Origin: JAHLMP01 sp964608845
Lineage (GTDB): Archaea > Aenigmatarchaeota > Aenigmatarchaeia > GW2011-AR5 > JAHLMP01
Reading direction: 5' to 3'
Assembly (NCBI GenBank): GCA_964608845.1
Contig: CAZSPP010000016.1
Coordinates: forward strand, 1 to 6,339
DNA: 6,339 nt
Positions 5,900-6,339 of this stretch are shown one piece after another; position 1 is the first letter of the stretch, and every line of letters begins with the position of its first letter. The notes below the pieces were generated by a model. The model saw only the letters and a list, made by a program, of their open reading frames with translations, was not told the DNA's origin and did not search any database. The translations under genes were made by a program, and so were the position numbers.

Positions 5900-5978
5900 T
5901 TCTCTTACTTTTATTTTCTTTGTCGGATTATCTATATTCTATTATTTTCTCTTTCTTATTTGAAAAGAGTGTTAACAT
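5900..5978 (-). pseudogene. Out-of-frame N-terminus of the second MNT gene
   Basis: From the ATG at 5978 the - strand reads MLTLFSNKKEKIIEY before running into a stop. The neighbouring frame then supplies IDNPTKKIKVRELAKLLKIS, a natural continuation of an archaeal winged-HTH start. A good TATA box lies 25 bp upstream of this ATG. The ancestral gene therefore probably ran from 5978 to 5447. Confidence 0.6.
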
Positions 5979-5998
5979 ATAATAAACTTATTGTTTCT

Positions 5999-6008
5999 TA
6001 TTTATAAA
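5999..6008 (-). promoter_or_regulatory. TATA box of the second MNT-HEPN operon
   Basis: The - strand reads tttataaata, centred 25 bp before the ATG at 5978, as expected for leaderless transcription. Its position supports 5978, not 5899, as the original start. Confidence 0.55.
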
Positions 6009-6099
6009 CATTTTGTTTACATTTGAGCAACAACATTTATTCAGGTAAAATAAAAATGAACAATTCAGTAGAAAAGCTTCATTTAATTGCAGCTCCTTA

Positions 6100-6212
6100 A
6101 TAAACCATATAACATTTATATTAAAAGCCAAAATTCCTTTAAAAATTTTAAATGTGAATGGTTTAATAAAATGCCTTATGAATTTATCATTTTACATGAA
6201 GTTCATTGCTAA
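6100..6212 (+). pseudogene. Decayed copy 4 of the nuclease gene 3' end
   Basis: The segment ctttaaaaattttaaatgtgaatggttta follows the KDFKCAWFD region of the nuclease gene in order and strand, and a possible match to its last codons (acatgaagtt) follows. The 16-base block ctttaaaaattttaaa is shared exactly with remnant 1. It is the most diverged copy, and its left limit is uncertain. The bases from 6213 to the window end show no gene I can support. Confidence 0.55.
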
Positions 6213-6339
6213 AAATTGAAAAAATTCGTAATTGCTTAAAGTATTGAAACTGTAGCTTTTATTTTTTTGTTGTTTATTCTTTCACAGGGTTAAAGGATAA
6301 TTAAAGCCTCTAAGAATATTTAAAGAAATATTAGTTTCC

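Noticed and set aside
3038..6212. CRISPR array or integron attachment-site array
   Set aside because: The repeats are 110-390 bp, diverged, unevenly spaced and align with coding DNA of the nuclease gene; no short regular repeats or folded attC-like sites are seen.
6222..6260. Possible fifth nuclease remnant (aaaaattcgtaattgcttaaag resembles the start of remnant 1)
   Set aside because: The similarity fades within about 30 bases, and AT-rich sequence gives such matches by chance.

Overview
The window is AT-rich and looks archaeal. HEPN/MNT (minimal nucleotidyltransferase) gene pairs of archaeal type are present. TATA-like boxes lie about 25-32 bp upstream of start codons, which fits leaderless or nearly leaderless transcripts. 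One internal start has an archaeal-type Shine-Dalgarno (GGTGAT). A small-genome DPANN lineage (Woesearchaeota/Pacearchaeota-like) is my guess from gene content; I could not test it by search, and a CPR bacterium is not excluded.

Left part (1-1131, + strand): the 3' part of a fibre-like protein gene, open at the window edge. It has GNVGIG-type repeats and ends in a peptidase-S74 intramolecular chaperone domain plus a coiled coil. Next comes a strongly G-depleted, pyrimidine-rich stretch (about 1147-1521). It runs through the intergenic gap and into the start of the next gene.

Middle (1419-2525, + strand): one intact gene joining an IS1/InsA-like zinc ribbon and helix-turn-helix to a RecB/Cas4-like PD-(D/E)XK nuclease domain. 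No DDE transposase domain is seen.

Right part (2526-6339): an accretion array. Decayed + strand copies of the 3' part of the nuclease gene recur at about 3038-3239, 4425-4818, 4900-5012 and 6100-6212. Between them, always on the - strand, lie toxin-antitoxin-type cassettes: hicB-hicA (both decayed, 2566-3008), an intact wHTH-MNT plus HEPN pair (3240-4362), a 22-codon relic (4820-4888), and a second MNT-HEPN pair with frameshifts (5016-5978). In each of the four junctions the stop codon of the - strand cassette sits at or just beyond the 3' end of a nuclease copy, so the repeating unit is [nuclease 3' end ->][<- cassette].

Inference: cassettes may have been inserted repeatedly at the 3' end of the nuclease gene, each event leaving a displaced, decaying 3' end. 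The alternative is tandem duplication of a nuclease-plus-cassette unit followed by decay. Only the nuclease, the first MNT/HEPN operon and the fibre gene look functional. The hicB, hicA and second HEPN genes are broken, and the second MNT gene is probably broken at its N-terminus.
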